This document shows positions 36,892 through 46,546 of a stretch of DNA of 64,000 bases, one piece after another (positions within the stretch are counted from its first letter, which is position 1; every line of letters begins with the position of its first letter). The notes beneath the pieces were generated by a model. That model made no database searches and was not told the DNA's origin. It saw only the letters and a list, made by a program, of their open reading frames with translations. The stretch lies in the IMG/VR virus record IMGVR_UViG_3300029309_000013, positions 1-64,000 of that record; one strand, given 5' to 3'. Position numbers and translations under genes: made by a program. The stretch is from a virus.

Positions 36892-38072
36892 GCGGTCCTT
36901 TTGATCAGAGTAGCATCGCGGATGATAAAGCATTAAATCTACAGTTGAAAGAATTAACGGTAGACTTAATTTATGATAACTATTACAGTAAATTCAAGAA
37001 TAAATCTGTTTTTAAGGCAGTGATATTGTCTGGTTATGTTACTGGTAATGCAACTGTTGATGACCCTGGTGATGCTGATCCTGCGACTTTTCCTAAGAAA
37101 TATAAACTAAGACCAATAGAGATACATGATCTGTTTTTACCAGATCCTTTAGAAGTAAAAGAAAATTCAGAGAACAGCTTCTTGCAGTTTAAACGTCTAG
37201 TGAAGCTACATCCATTCGGTTTCCCGGAAATGGATATAGAAAATAACGCCAAAGCACAATATGTTTATGGTGATATAGTAACGTTTAGATTTGAAGAGGG
37301 TCCGTCAAGTAGGGGTTTCCTTAGATCAATAAGGATAATTCAAAAGGTTGACCATGTAACTGGACTCTTGCCTTTTCAAAAAACCCTAGGGTCAATTACG
37401 TATGAACCAGGCGCCAAGGATGCGTTAGATAATGGTGGTGCCACAACAGCTGCTGAAGCCAAGAGAGAAAAAGATGCTACACCATCGGAGACAAGCAGCA
37501 CTGGTCATAGAGTTTCGTGGTCAGCAAAGCCGGGAGTTGTACTCACCACTGCCGCACAAAGAAATTTTTTAGATAATTTAACCAAGAGGTTATCAAAAAC
37601 CTCTTGGTCTAAAACATTAATAGTAAACAGTGGAACCAGATCTCCCAGTGCACAAATGAGAGCGATCATCAAGCAGTATGATAAAAGAGCATCCTGGTTC
37701 GACGATAAATATAAGAAATGGACGCCATACCGATCTGAAATTAAAAAAATATTGCAAAATAAAAGTATAGATAGAATAAAGACTGGAGCAGATGTTATTA
37801 GAAAAGCTATAAGTGCAGGTAGATATATGTCCCTCCACAATATTGGTCTTGCGGTTGATATTCAAACTATAAATTTTACTTACAATGAAGTAGTGGCTCT
37901 TCTAAAGGTAATAAGAGACATGCAGCAACCAACATATGTACGTTGGGAAAATATTGAAGGTAAGCGCAACACTCAATCAATGGAGAAGCGCAGATCAGGT
38001 ACCGTTAAATCCATTGCCTACGAGCACCTCCATATAGGACTTTCAAATATTGTCGATAAGGAAGATGAATAA
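36888..38072 (+). CDS. Baseplate hub protein with M15 peptidase domain (394 aa, GTG start)
   Basis: GTG at 36888 overlaps the previous stop (GTGA). Residues 20-160 are a strand-rich domain like the N-terminal part of phage hub proteins (RPIEIHDLFLPDP, FRFEEGPSSRGFLRSIRII). After a Thr/Ala/Ser linker, residues 225-385 are a D-Ala-D-Ala carboxypeptidase-like M15 domain: SGTRSPSAQMRA, SLHNIGLAVD (S-x-H-x-x-G-x-A-x-D) and EHLHIG. It would cut peptide cross-links of peptidoglycan during tail entry, replacing the lysozyme of T4 gp5. Confidence 0.8.
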   Translation: MSGPFDQSSIADDKALNLQLKELTVDLIYDNYYSKFKNKSVFKAVILSGYVTGNATVDDPGDADPATFPKKYKLRPIEIHDLFLPDPLEVKENSENSFLQFKRLVKLHPFGFPEMDIENNAKAQYVYGDIVTFRFEEGPSSRGFLRSIRIIQKVDHVTGLLPFQKTLGSITYEPGAKDALDNGGATTAAEAKREKDATPSETSSTGHRVSWSAKPGVVLTTAAQRNFLDNLTKRLSKTSWSKTLIVNSGTRSPSAQMRAIIKQYDKRASWFDDKYKKWTPYRSEIKKILQNKSIDRIKTGADVIRKAISAGRYMSLHNIGLAVDIQTINFTYNEVVALLKVIRDMQQPTYVRWENIEGKRNTQSMEKRRSGTVKSIAYEHLHIGLSNIVDKEDE

Positions 38073-39100
38073 TGTTTCCAGATAAAAATAGCATCAGTGA
38101 AGCCGGAAAAACAGTAGACGGCTATTACATAGACTCTCAGGAGCTTGTCCCTGTGGGGGCCACCCCTGAGATAGAAAAACAAATCCAACAACGAATTGAT
38201 GATGGTCTTGTGATGAGTGGTCAATATTTGACCAAAGATGTTGATGATATACCTGTGTTTGGGCCACTTGGAGATTGTGAAATAGTATTCGCTAGGAAGG
38301 TTAGCAAGAAAGGACATCAAGGTTCAAGAATTGTGTTAACAAGGGATAACTATGGACATCGCGGCACTGGCTTTGGTGGTATGGGAGCAACACGCTGTGA
38401 GGCAATTGATATTGTTGCTGGATCTTTGACCGGTGAAGAGAATAAAAAAAACTCAACAATCCAAGCTCGAGCTAGCTTTATTAATGATGCTGCTAGAATA
38501 TATCTCACTGAGAGAGGCGATATTCAAAGGTACTTTGGACTACCAGTTGAAAACAGATCCAATTGTTCGGTATCTTCTCTTAATAAATCTGGTATAGGCA
38601 TTAAGGCTGATCATACCGCTATTATTGGTAGAGAGAAGATAACAATTTATGCTGGCTTTGCTGTTAATGCTGACGGTAAAGAGAATCTGACCAGCTTTTC
38701 CGAGTCACCACGTCCAAGAATTGAATTATCTACTGGTGCATCAAAAGGAACACAACCAGCAGTCCTTGGTAACAATCTGGAGGATGCGATAATAGTAGCA
38801 AGATCTGAAAGAGAAGGTTTATTAAAAAAGATACAAGAAATAGAAACAAGTCTTGTTAAACTGTACATCGCTTTAGGGGCACATACCCACCCAGTAGTTG
38901 CTCTTGGTGGCGGTGTAGCATTACCGTCACCTGACTTGATTGGTAATGTTGTGCAAAAATTCCCAGAGTATGGTAAGAAAACAGTCACCAACACAATTGA
39001 TCTGATTAATCAACAGATTGAAGCACTAAACTCAAACGGCTTGACTATAGCAAAGGGCGGAAAAGCACTAACCAGTGATTCTGTATTTATTGGAGATTAA
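38072..39100 (+). CDS. Probable central spike or hub-tip protein (342 aa)
   Basis: One-base overlap with the hub gene. A Gly-rich, strand-rich chain (LTRDNYGHRGTGFGGMGA, then SGIGIKADHTAIIGREKITI) in which short repeats suit a beta-helix needle. Near the end is LGAHTHPVVALGGGVALPSP, where the HTH could hold a metal ion as at the tip of P2/phi92-type spikes. The place between hub and gp25 genes fits a membrane-piercing part. Confidence 0.65.
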   Translation: MFPDKNSISEAGKTVDGYYIDSQELVPVGATPEIEKQIQQRIDDGLVMSGQYLTKDVDDIPVFGPLGDCEIVFARKVSKKGHQGSRIVLTRDNYGHRGTGFGGMGATRCEAIDIVAGSLTGEENKKNSTIQARASFINDAARIYLTERGDIQRYFGLPVENRSNCSVSSLNKSGIGIKADHTAIIGREKITIYAGFAVNADGKENLTSFSESPRPRIELSTGASKGTQPAVLGNNLEDAIIVARSEREGLLKKIQEIETSLVKLYIALGAHTHPVVALGGGVALPSPDLIGNVVQKFPEYGKKTVTNTIDLINQQIEALNSNGLTIAKGGKALTSDSVFIGD

Positions 39101-39102
39101 AG

Positions 39103-42100
39103 ATGGCGAGTGAAATAAGACAAAAGCAGACTGATGTATGTGCGGATATCCCAAAGGATACTCCATTAAAAAAGATATGCCCAACATGTAAGCCCAATCC
39201 AAACTTTATCGAACCAAATTGGGTCACTTCTACCAAACCTTTTCTTAACGAAAAGAATTGTGAATACGAAATCACTGTTGATACAAATGAAGCAGGAGAT
39301 ATCTTTACAGCCGAAGCACTGGCCTCAGAGTTTGATCTTGATACATATCTAAGAACATTTGTGATACCTGGTATAAGATTAATGCTTAGGTACTACGGTA
39401 AATTAGAGCTTAACCAATTATTGTATGCATCAATCCCAGGATTAACAATAGCAGGTCTAACAGCAGAAGAGCTACTTCGAGCATACCCAACATATGAATC
39501 GGCTTTCGAGCAATTAATATCTGAAAATGAACCATCCGCAGCAGACCTTGCAGCAGCTGTGATACAGATTCCTACCAAAGAAACAATAACAGACTATTCC
39601 GGAGACACCTACGACATATTCAGGCTAGATCCAACCATTGTAAATAATCCCGCAATAACCAATCCATTTGCTCTTGAAATTTATGCATACCCAAAAGACT
39701 TTGATATTGATCCGATAACAGGCTTGGGAAAAGTTCGTGTAGCGATCCCTGCATTTATTTTTGATAAGGTACCAGAAGCTCCTGGCGTTGCAGAATTGCA
39801 AGTAGAAGCTAGCGAGACGGAAGATTATGTTGAGATAAAAGCAGAAGAGGCGTTTGCTATTTTTACTAGATTCTCAACTGCAATGACGATCTACGGATCA
39901 TACCAGTCCTATTGGTATAGTCAAAACCCAGAATCTGAGATTCAATTTAAAGAATCAGGCGACCCATACTATGCGATTGATTATGCTACTTTGGGCATCA
40001 ACTTCTTTAATGATCTAGCAAATCTCGCATTCGCAAATATGCCACACACAGAATTGTACAAAGTTAAGATAGAGTTTGATAATTCTGACCCTGATAACAT
40101 GTATAAGATCACTAACGTAAAGGGTCGTCTACGAGGCTGTAAATACCAGAACTTTACGAAGGGTGGAATTGAAAATTTTAAACAAAAGTACTCAACAAGC
40201 AAGAAGACCCCACTAATGGGTTATGTGGCTAAAATTAATCTCATAGATATTGATTTAACAGCAAGACAGTCTTATCCTTGGCTTGATTTCATTATGAAGT
40301 ATACATTTCCGGTAATACATATCAATTATGGTGCCTTGTCTCAAGAGAGTCTACAAAAGAACGGCCTTGGTTGTGTTGTTGATGGCCTAATTACTAGCGG
40401 TGAGAGTATTCGAGATTACATTTTAAACCAAACATTGTCTCTAAGCGAAATACTTCAGTACGAATTTAATACAAAAAATTGTGCTGCCCTAAAAGATCCC
40501 ACAAACCAGCCTGAGTTTAAGTTTTCTCAAGAATTTACCAAGCCTTTTAGTGATGCTAAAAAGGCAAGCACAGAGGCTAAACAATCGGTTGCACAAGAGT
40601 ACGCGATAAAGATTGAAGAGAAAGAGAAACAGTTGCCTATTGCATATCAGCATGCCAATGAATTGACTCATGCGTACCTAGAGGCACTACAAGAATATAA
40701 TGCTGCAGCCTCTAGTCCTGATTATAATGAACAGCTTCGTTTATACGCTCCTCTCAAAGAATTAGAAGAGCAAATAAATGCAGCAATCCAAGCAGAGGCA
40801 GTAATCAAAAAAGATATTCAGAAACTAAAAAAAGAAGCGAAGAAAAAAGCAGCCAGTGCTGGAAGATCAGCTGCATTTAATGCCTTTAGAAACGCCGGCC
40901 CCTTCAACGACAGGAATCTTGAAAACTCAAGAATCTCTGCTGTGGAACAATTTACATCTCAGAGCAGCTTACTCGAGAGTATAGTGGATCTAGAAACTTT
41001 TGGTAAGACCGGTAAATTAAACTTTGGTAATTTTGATGGACAATCAAAAGAGGCAAAGGGTGACTCTATTAAGAGAATGTCTCTTTGCAATATTAGGTCT
41101 TTATCTAACAAAGCTGTTAGGTGTCTTTTGTCTGGTGTAACTTACGAAGATGCACTGAGAAAGCTAATAAAAACTGTCCTAGAATCTTACGATATTGATT
41201 TGATAGGCATATTCATTGAGGGTTTACCATACGAAGAGCAACAAAAACTTAGAGAACAATATGAAAGAGATTTCGGAAACCTACCACTACCATGGGAATC
41301 AGGCTATGATCCTGGTGCTCTATCGTCTACAAACCCATACATAAAACATAAGTCTCGCGACCCAGAAAATGTTTTTCAGGTAAGAACTGCAATCGAGAAA
41401 ACAAAACTCGACACACAAAAAATATCAGACCTTGAACAAACAATAGAACAGATAGGGTCACAAATAAAGAAATTTGAAAAAGACTTGTTAACAATTGAGA
41501 AAAGTATTCAAGATACGACACAAGAGTTCGCAGCCTTTGAGAGAGGAATGCTCGCTGCCGCCAAAGCGGATCTTGTTCCAGGACCATTCGGCTCAGCTTA
41601 TGAAGCACATCTAGCCATAGAGGAAAAGCAAACAATTTTTGATGCTAAAATAAAATCATTTCAAGATATGTTAGTGCAAATCAATGAAGAAATAGATCCG
41701 CTAGTTCAAAACAAATTTAACTTAGAAAGACAACTGGATGGTCTTAGGTCTGGCTTAGAGCTTGATCCTGAGCTTCAAACTAGAATTGATCAATACAATA
41801 ACCTATCAGATGAAGAAAAAAAAGAGACCAATAAGCAAGTGGCCGACGAATTAGCTCGTAATATAGGAGCAGGTTTATTCCTTGCTGATCCAAACGATCC
41901 TCACACACCGGGTACTTACGGTAAAGCCCTTGGTAATATGCAAAAAGCTATCACCCAAGCATACATTAACTATGCTTTGGACTTAATCGATTATGATGTT
42001 TTAATGAAAAGACTAGAGAGATTACCTGGCCCTCCGGTTATACAAAGAATATTAAAATCAGTTAGTTGTACATATCAGGGATTATTTTACCCACCGATAG

Positions 42101-45100
42101 ATAGTTTTCTATCAACTCTAACCTACGACCCTTGTGGTGATAATAAAGGCGGCTTATTGCTACCAGTTGTACCTAAGATTCCAAACTTTTTTGATACATC
42201 CTTTTTGAATGTTGTTAAGAAAAAATTTGTTACTAAAATTGATGATGTGATAACCCAAGTACTAAGCAGTATGCTGTTGAAACTGTTGCAAGTTATTGAT
42301 GAGGCTTTATGTAAAAGCATCAATGCGGTAGGTCAATTTGTTGCCTCTGGACAACCAGACCCTGGTGTTGGCCTAGCTGAGGCCTTTAATGATGCTTTCT
42401 GCCCGAACGGGACAGAAGAAGAAAGAAGCAACACAATAAACTCAGTCTTTGGTGCTTCCGGTATGTCGAATGAAATTAAAGACAATGATTTCAACAATGC
42501 ATTCAAAACAATGAGCAGTGTGGTTTCTGGGAAAGAAGCAGCTGCCCTATTTTCTAAAAACGGATCAGAACTGGACATAAATGTTCTTAATAGGATTGCT
42601 AGTGTAATTAACGCTTTTCATCCTGAGTTTAGTGAAGTGCTTGGTGATGCTGATGGTGTTAGAGACATTTTTACAAGAACACAGAAGTTTGTTCCCTTAA
42701 ATGTTAGGAAAGAATTGCGAGACTTCGCAGATAGAACAGATGATAGACCAATATATAACAACATTTGTTTAACAAAAGACGAGTACGAAAAATGGAACAC
42801 TGATAGAATAAATCTATTAACCGACAAAGGGTTAGACGAAAGTTTGGCTAAAGACATCATTGATAAAGCTAATGATAGGGCACTAAATGATCTCGAGGAT
42901 GTATCGGCAATCATCCAACAGGGACCTGATGGCCTGATGCAGGATGCATTAAATGATTTGCTTGGTTTTGCAGAGGACCCAAGCTGCTCAGTAAATAAAT
43001 CCGCCATAACATTTGAAGACGAGCAACAAGCAGCATTAAAGGGTCAGTTGATAAATGATTACTTTAAAAATCTAGAGAGAGATTTCTTAAAAGATATTAT
43101 TGGTGATTTCAGTTCCATCATGCAAAATGTCCTTCGGGATAAAAACGATCAATCTCTTGCATTTCACGAATTTTATGCTAATTTTCCATTGTTTTTTCCA
43201 AATTATGTTAACAACAGAGAACACTGGGACATAAGAAAAGAGACCGCTCCATTTTTTATAGAGCCATTTATGGATGAAGATAACATCAACGGAGTGTTCC
43301 CAGACACAGTTGGTATTCATATGAAAAAACAGATCGATCAGAAAAGAAGTTTTAGGACAGATCATGTGAATAGCGGAAACTTTAAGTTAAAATTTCAAGA
43401 TAGAAAAAATGGAGAATCAGATGATGATTATTCGTATGCTTTTGATATGAAATTCTCATACGACTTTGATAATCCGTTCCAATACAGCCTAAGTGTTATC
43501 CAGAAATATAAAGACACAATATATAGCGAATCACAGGAGGTTGCCCTGGATAAGACAGTCACCCTTGATACGAGCGGATATTTAGGGGCTTATGAGAGAT
43601 TGGATACTAACCAACAAAGTCAAGTTGTGTTTAATCAAGCAAGAATGTTTAAAAATTTAATTTCACAAAATGTCTCAAACCTTTCTTTTGACGATCAATT
43701 ACTAAACAGTGTATTTGATTATCACACAACTGCAATGTTAAATTATGTTAAAAAAGCAACCGGAGAAACCGCAGATGGTTCAATACCACCGGGATATAGT
43801 TTTGGATATGATGCTAATCAATTATTGACCGCGCTAGACTTAACATATGTGGATCCCGAAGCTGACCCTAACGATACCTCTACGTGGAAATACACCTATG
43901 ACGAAGAAGATGCGGTGCTCGGGAAGAGTGCAACAGAAAACCCCAGAGTTCACTTTTTGACCCCATCTGTGTATGGTGGCTCATACAAACGACCTCAGAT
44001 TTATATTGAACCAGCTGTTTATAATGGCTGGATGTCTTTGATGCAAACTTTTGTACCAGAGGTTGAGCCATGCGAGGATAGAGACACTAACTTCTTAGAG
44101 ATAGCAACAATAAGGCAGAGAGTTAAGTTTCTCGAAGAAAATATACCAATGGATGAAAGATTATCTATGCCTCCAGAATGCCGAGACGAGAGACCGTATG
44201 ATAAACTTGCATCCCCAACAACACATGCTCTAATTGAAGGCACTGTTATAGCAACAGTGAGAGTTTATGTTACAGAATTTATTCTAAGAACAATGCCCAT
44301 ATTCTCAAGTGTTGAGTACAATTCTAAAAATGTTGATGATACCATGTTTGATACTATGGTTGATGAAATTGAAAAAGCATTAAAAGATGAGACAGCTTGG
44401 TTTACAACAATCCAGGGGTTTGTTTATTGGCTATTGTTTTTAGAACAATCAGCCCAAGTCGCTCAACGTCAATTAAAGGATGGTCTTATAGAGTCAACAC
44501 AAGCCCTTGAGGATGCGTTTACTGAGATTGGTGAGGTAGAAGCTAGGTACTCGGCAGAAGAGCCTATAGCGGTCCTTAACGGAGCTGCAATCGCTGCTTA
44601 TGGTGAGGATTTTCAAAAGACATCTTTGTCTGTGCCCTATAAAATATTATTGGGAATACTTGAGGCCGGAGGTACAATAGGTCTTAGTTTAAATCTTATT
44701 AGATATGCATCTAAGCTATACAACTTATATGAATCTCAAGCTGCAGCTAAAATAGCGCTAAGAAGTATTATCAAAAAAGAATTTGAGACCTTGGTTGAAA
44801 AAGTAAACTTTAACATGAGACCAAGACCACACGTTCACGATATCAATAAATATTTACTGGGTAGGAATGGATATGTCCGCAACTCAACAATCCGTGCCGG
44901 CGAACAGGTCATTGAGGCACCAACTGTTGAAAATGCCTCTATCCCTGCATATGGAACAATACAAAATGTTGCCGAGAGCAATGATGTTAATCCGTTGGAT
45001 GGTATTGAACTAGCAATGTCGATTCACGACCTGGACCTCCCTGGAGGCAATTTAGTTGATTTTTTAGCAGACAATTTTTCACTTGACTTAAGCATTGATA

Positions 45101-46128
45101 GTTTATCAGATTTAGCTAATTTGGGCAATTATGAAATACCGAGCGTAGAAGATATACAGAATAGTTTAGTGTCTATATATTCTCCTCTACAAAACGGCTT
45201 CTTTTTCTTGGAGAAGTATATTCGTGTGCTGGGCAAAGACGAACAAGTCTATACAGTACCCCAGTTTCAAGATCTAATAAGAAACTCTGGGTTTGATCCT
45301 GCTTCTCATTTAAACGAACATTTTGGTAACGCTGAAATAGTTAACGATGAACTTATAGGAACAATTGGAGTAAAGTATGGTGTTAGGCTGTCTTATGTTG
45401 CCCCAAAAGACGTATCATATTCTGTGAGTGATAGTTTTTCTAGTCAAGAAAGGTCTTATAGATTCCCATCCGCAAAGGTATTCATAAAAATACCAGATAA
45501 TGTTGTAAATCTTATACCTTCTCCAATTAAAGAATTAATCGAGCCTTATACTAGTTTTGAGGTTGAAAATGTATTCCGTAATATTGTACCGCTAGTAAGT
45601 TTTGAACAAGACCTGCCGGATTACAAAATTGACGAAATAGACCTAGAGAGTCAAGACCTAGGACAGGATGTAAAATGTTACGTTGATAAGTTGGTGGAGC
45701 AAGAAGATTTTAAGTTATTGTTCGACTATATATTTCCCAACAAAACATTTGTATCAATGTTGGGCATATATTCTTTTTATGGGTTCTTTCAATCAATTGG
45801 CGAGGACGATTCAGAAAGAGATAGAGGGTCGATCAGCGATCCCGACTCATGGCAGGACAAAGTATTTAACGATACAAGATCAAGACTTAGAAAGATGTTT
45901 GCTAGTGCCTATAGATCTGATGATGATACATATGATGATGAAGAGGGTGCCTCCTCTTCTAGAGATAAAGATAGAAGATTTCTTAAAAATATCTTACCTC
46001 TAGCATATTTAAACTTAGATTCTAGCATTAATTGGTTTATGAGAAGAAGAATTATTGAGGAGAAGCCTTTTGATTCTGATGGTAAGCCGTGTAAAAATGT
46101 CTTCCAGAAGCTATTTGAGGATAATTAA
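39103..46128 (+). CDS. Giant virion protein, probable baseplate component (2341 aa)
   Basis: GGAG before the ATG, one uninterrupted frame of 7 kb. The N-terminus has a Cys pair (ICPTCKPNP). Residues about 490-610 and 755-850 are long coiled coils (DLEQTIEQIGSQIKKFEKD). A hydrophobic helix pair near 1080 (VITQVLSSMLLKLLQVIDEA) and several more in 1700-1900 (VYWLLFLEQSAQVAQRQ) suggest buried packing rather than membranes. The C-terminal 500 residues are acidic and strand-rich. No enzyme motif is found. Its place before gp25 points to hub/wedge structure; a tape-measure role is less likely. Confidence 0.75.
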   Translation: MASEIRQKQTDVCADIPKDTPLKKICPTCKPNPNFIEPNWVTSTKPFLNEKNCEYEITVDTNEAGDIFTAEALASEFDLDTYLRTFVIPGIRLMLRYYGKLELNQLLYASIPGLTIAGLTAEELLRAYPTYESAFEQLISENEPSAADLAAAVIQIPTKETITDYSGDTYDIFRLDPTIVNNPAITNPFALEIYAYPKDFDIDPITGLGKVRVAIPAFIFDKVPEAPGVAELQVEASETEDYVEIKAEEAFAIFTRFSTAMTIYGSYQSYWYSQNPESEIQFKESGDPYYAIDYATLGINFFNDLANLAFANMPHTELYKVKIEFDNSDPDNMYKITNVKGRLRGCKYQNFTKGGIENFKQKYSTSKKTPLMGYVAKINLIDIDLTARQSYPWLDFIMKYTFPVIHINYGALSQESLQKNGLGCVVDGLITSGESIRDYILNQTLSLSEILQYEFNTKNCAALKDPTNQPEFKFSQEFTKPFSDAKKASTEAKQSVAQEYAIKIEEKEKQLPIAYQHANELTHAYLEALQEYNAAASSPDYNEQLRLYAPLKELEEQINAAIQAEAVIKKDIQKLKKEAKKKAASAGRSAAFNAFRNAGPFNDRNLENSRISAVEQFTSQSSLLESIVDLETFGKTGKLNFGNFDGQSKEAKGDSIKRMSLCNIRSLSNKAVRCLLSGVTYEDALRKLIKTVLESYDIDLIGIFIEGLPYEEQQKLREQYERDFGNLPLPWESGYDPGALSSTNPYIKHKSRDPENVFQVRTAIEKTKLDTQKISDLEQTIEQIGSQIKKFEKDLLTIEKSIQDTTQEFAAFERGMLAAAKADLVPGPFGSAYEAHLAIEEKQTIFDAKIKSFQDMLVQINEEIDPLVQNKFNLERQLDGLRSGLELDPELQTRIDQYNNLSDEEKKETNKQVADELARNIGAGLFLADPNDPHTPGTYGKALGNMQKAITQAYINYALDLIDYDVLMKRLERLPGPPVIQRILKSVSCTYQGLFYPPIDSFLSTLTYDPCGDNKGGLLLPVVPKIPNFFDTSFLNVVKKKFVTKIDDVITQVLSSMLLKLLQVIDEALCKSINAVGQFVASGQPDPGVGLAEAFNDAFCPNGTEEERSNTINSVFGASGMSNEIKDNDFNNAFKTMSSVVSGKEAAALFSKNGSELDINVLNRIASVINAFHPEFSEVLGDADGVRDIFTRTQKFVPLNVRKELRDFADRTDDRPIYNNICLTKDEYEKWNTDRINLLTDKGLDESLAKDIIDKANDRALNDLEDVSAIIQQGPDGLMQDALNDLLGFAEDPSCSVNKSAITFEDEQQAALKGQLINDYFKNLERDFLKDIIGDFSSIMQNVLRDKNDQSLAFHEFYANFPLFFPNYVNNREHWDIRKETAPFFIEPFMDEDNINGVFPDTVGIHMKKQIDQKRSFRTDHVNSGNFKLKFQDRKNGESDDDYSYAFDMKFSYDFDNPFQYSLSVIQKYKDTIYSESQEVALDKTVTLDTSGYLGAYERLDTNQQSQVVFNQARMFKNLISQNVSNLSFDDQLLNSVFDYHTTAMLNYVKKATGETADGSIPPGYSFGYDANQLLTALDLTYVDPEADPNDTSTWKYTYDEEDAVLGKSATENPRVHFLTPSVYGGSYKRPQIYIEPAVYNGWMSLMQTFVPEVEPCEDRDTNFLEIATIRQRVKFLEENIPMDERLSMPPECRDERPYDKLASPTTHALIEGTVIATVRVYVTEFILRTMPIFSSVEYNSKNVDDTMFDTMVDEIEKALKDETAWFTTIQGFVYWLLFLEQSAQVAQRQLKDGLIESTQALEDAFTEIGEVEARYSAEEPIAVLNGAAIAAYGEDFQKTSLSVPYKILLGILEAGGTIGLSLNLIRYASKLYNLYESQAAAKIALRSIIKKEFETLVEKVNFNMRPRPHVHDINKYLLGRNGYVRNSTIRAGEQVIEAPTVENASIPAYGTIQNVAESNDVNPLDGIELAMSIHDLDLPGGNLVDFLADNFSLDLSIDSLSDLANLGNYEIPSVEDIQNSLVSIYSPLQNGFFFLEKYIRVLGKDEQVYTVPQFQDLIRNSGFDPASHLNEHFGNAEIVNDELIGTIGVKYGVRLSYVAPKDVSYSVSDSFSSQERSYRFPSAKVFIKIPDNVVNLIPSPIKELIEPYTSFEVENVFRNIVPLVSFEQDLPDYKIDEIDLESQDLGQDVKCYVDKLVEQEDFKLLFDYIFPNKTFVSMLGIYSFYGFFQSIGEDDSERDRGSISDPDSWQDKVFNDTRSRLRKMFASAYRSDDDTYDDEEGASSSRDKDRRFLKNILPLAYLNLDSSINWFMRRRIIEEKPFDSDGKPCKNVFQKLFEDN

Positions 46129-46129
46129 T

Positions 46130-46504
46130 ATGGCCTTATCACTATCACTACCGCTACTAGTAAATCGTATTGATGGATTCTCCACCTTCAGTGAATCAGA
46201 TCTTATTGACGCTATTAAGCAAAACATGAAAATGCTATTGCTAACAAATCCTGGGGAACTGCTTTTCAACGCTGAAGCTGGCTGTGGATTAGATAGATTT
46301 TTATTTGAACTTGAAAGCCAAGAGCTAGCAAACACAGTCAAGAGTACAATATTACAGCAGTTTTCAATTTACTTACCATATGTCGTAATAACAAGTCTAG
46401 ATGTAACTTTAGATCCTGAATCAAATAGTATGCGAATTAGTTATGTTTTTGATGTTGATAGGTTGATAACTCAAGAAACCTTTGCAATTGAGGTCTTTGC
46501 ATAA
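46130..46504 (+). CDS. 25: gp25-like baseplate wedge protein (124 aa)
   Basis: ATG at 46130, one base after the giant gene's stop, is chosen. The frame extends upstream to 46055 only as a shadow. The chain carries the gp25 core: ESDLIDAIKQNMKMLLLTNPG, then GELLFNAEAGCGL and strands to VDRLITQETFAIEVF. gp25 is the most conserved sheath-baseplate wedge protein of contractile tails and of type VI secretion (TssE). Its length is the usual one. Confidence 0.9.
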   Translation: MALSLSLPLLVNRIDGFSTFSESDLIDAIKQNMKMLLLTNPGELLFNAEAGCGLDRFLFELESQELANTVKSTILQQFSIYLPYVVITSLDVTLDPESNSMRISYVFDVDRLITQETFAIEVFA

Positions 46505-46546
46505 GAAACGCCTCAAAGAACTATTTAAATTTACGAGGGACTATGG

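Noticed and set aside
39103-46128. Tape-measure protein call for the 2341-residue gene
   Set aside because: It lacks the long continuous helical and transmembrane pattern of tape measures and sits between hub/spike and gp25 genes.
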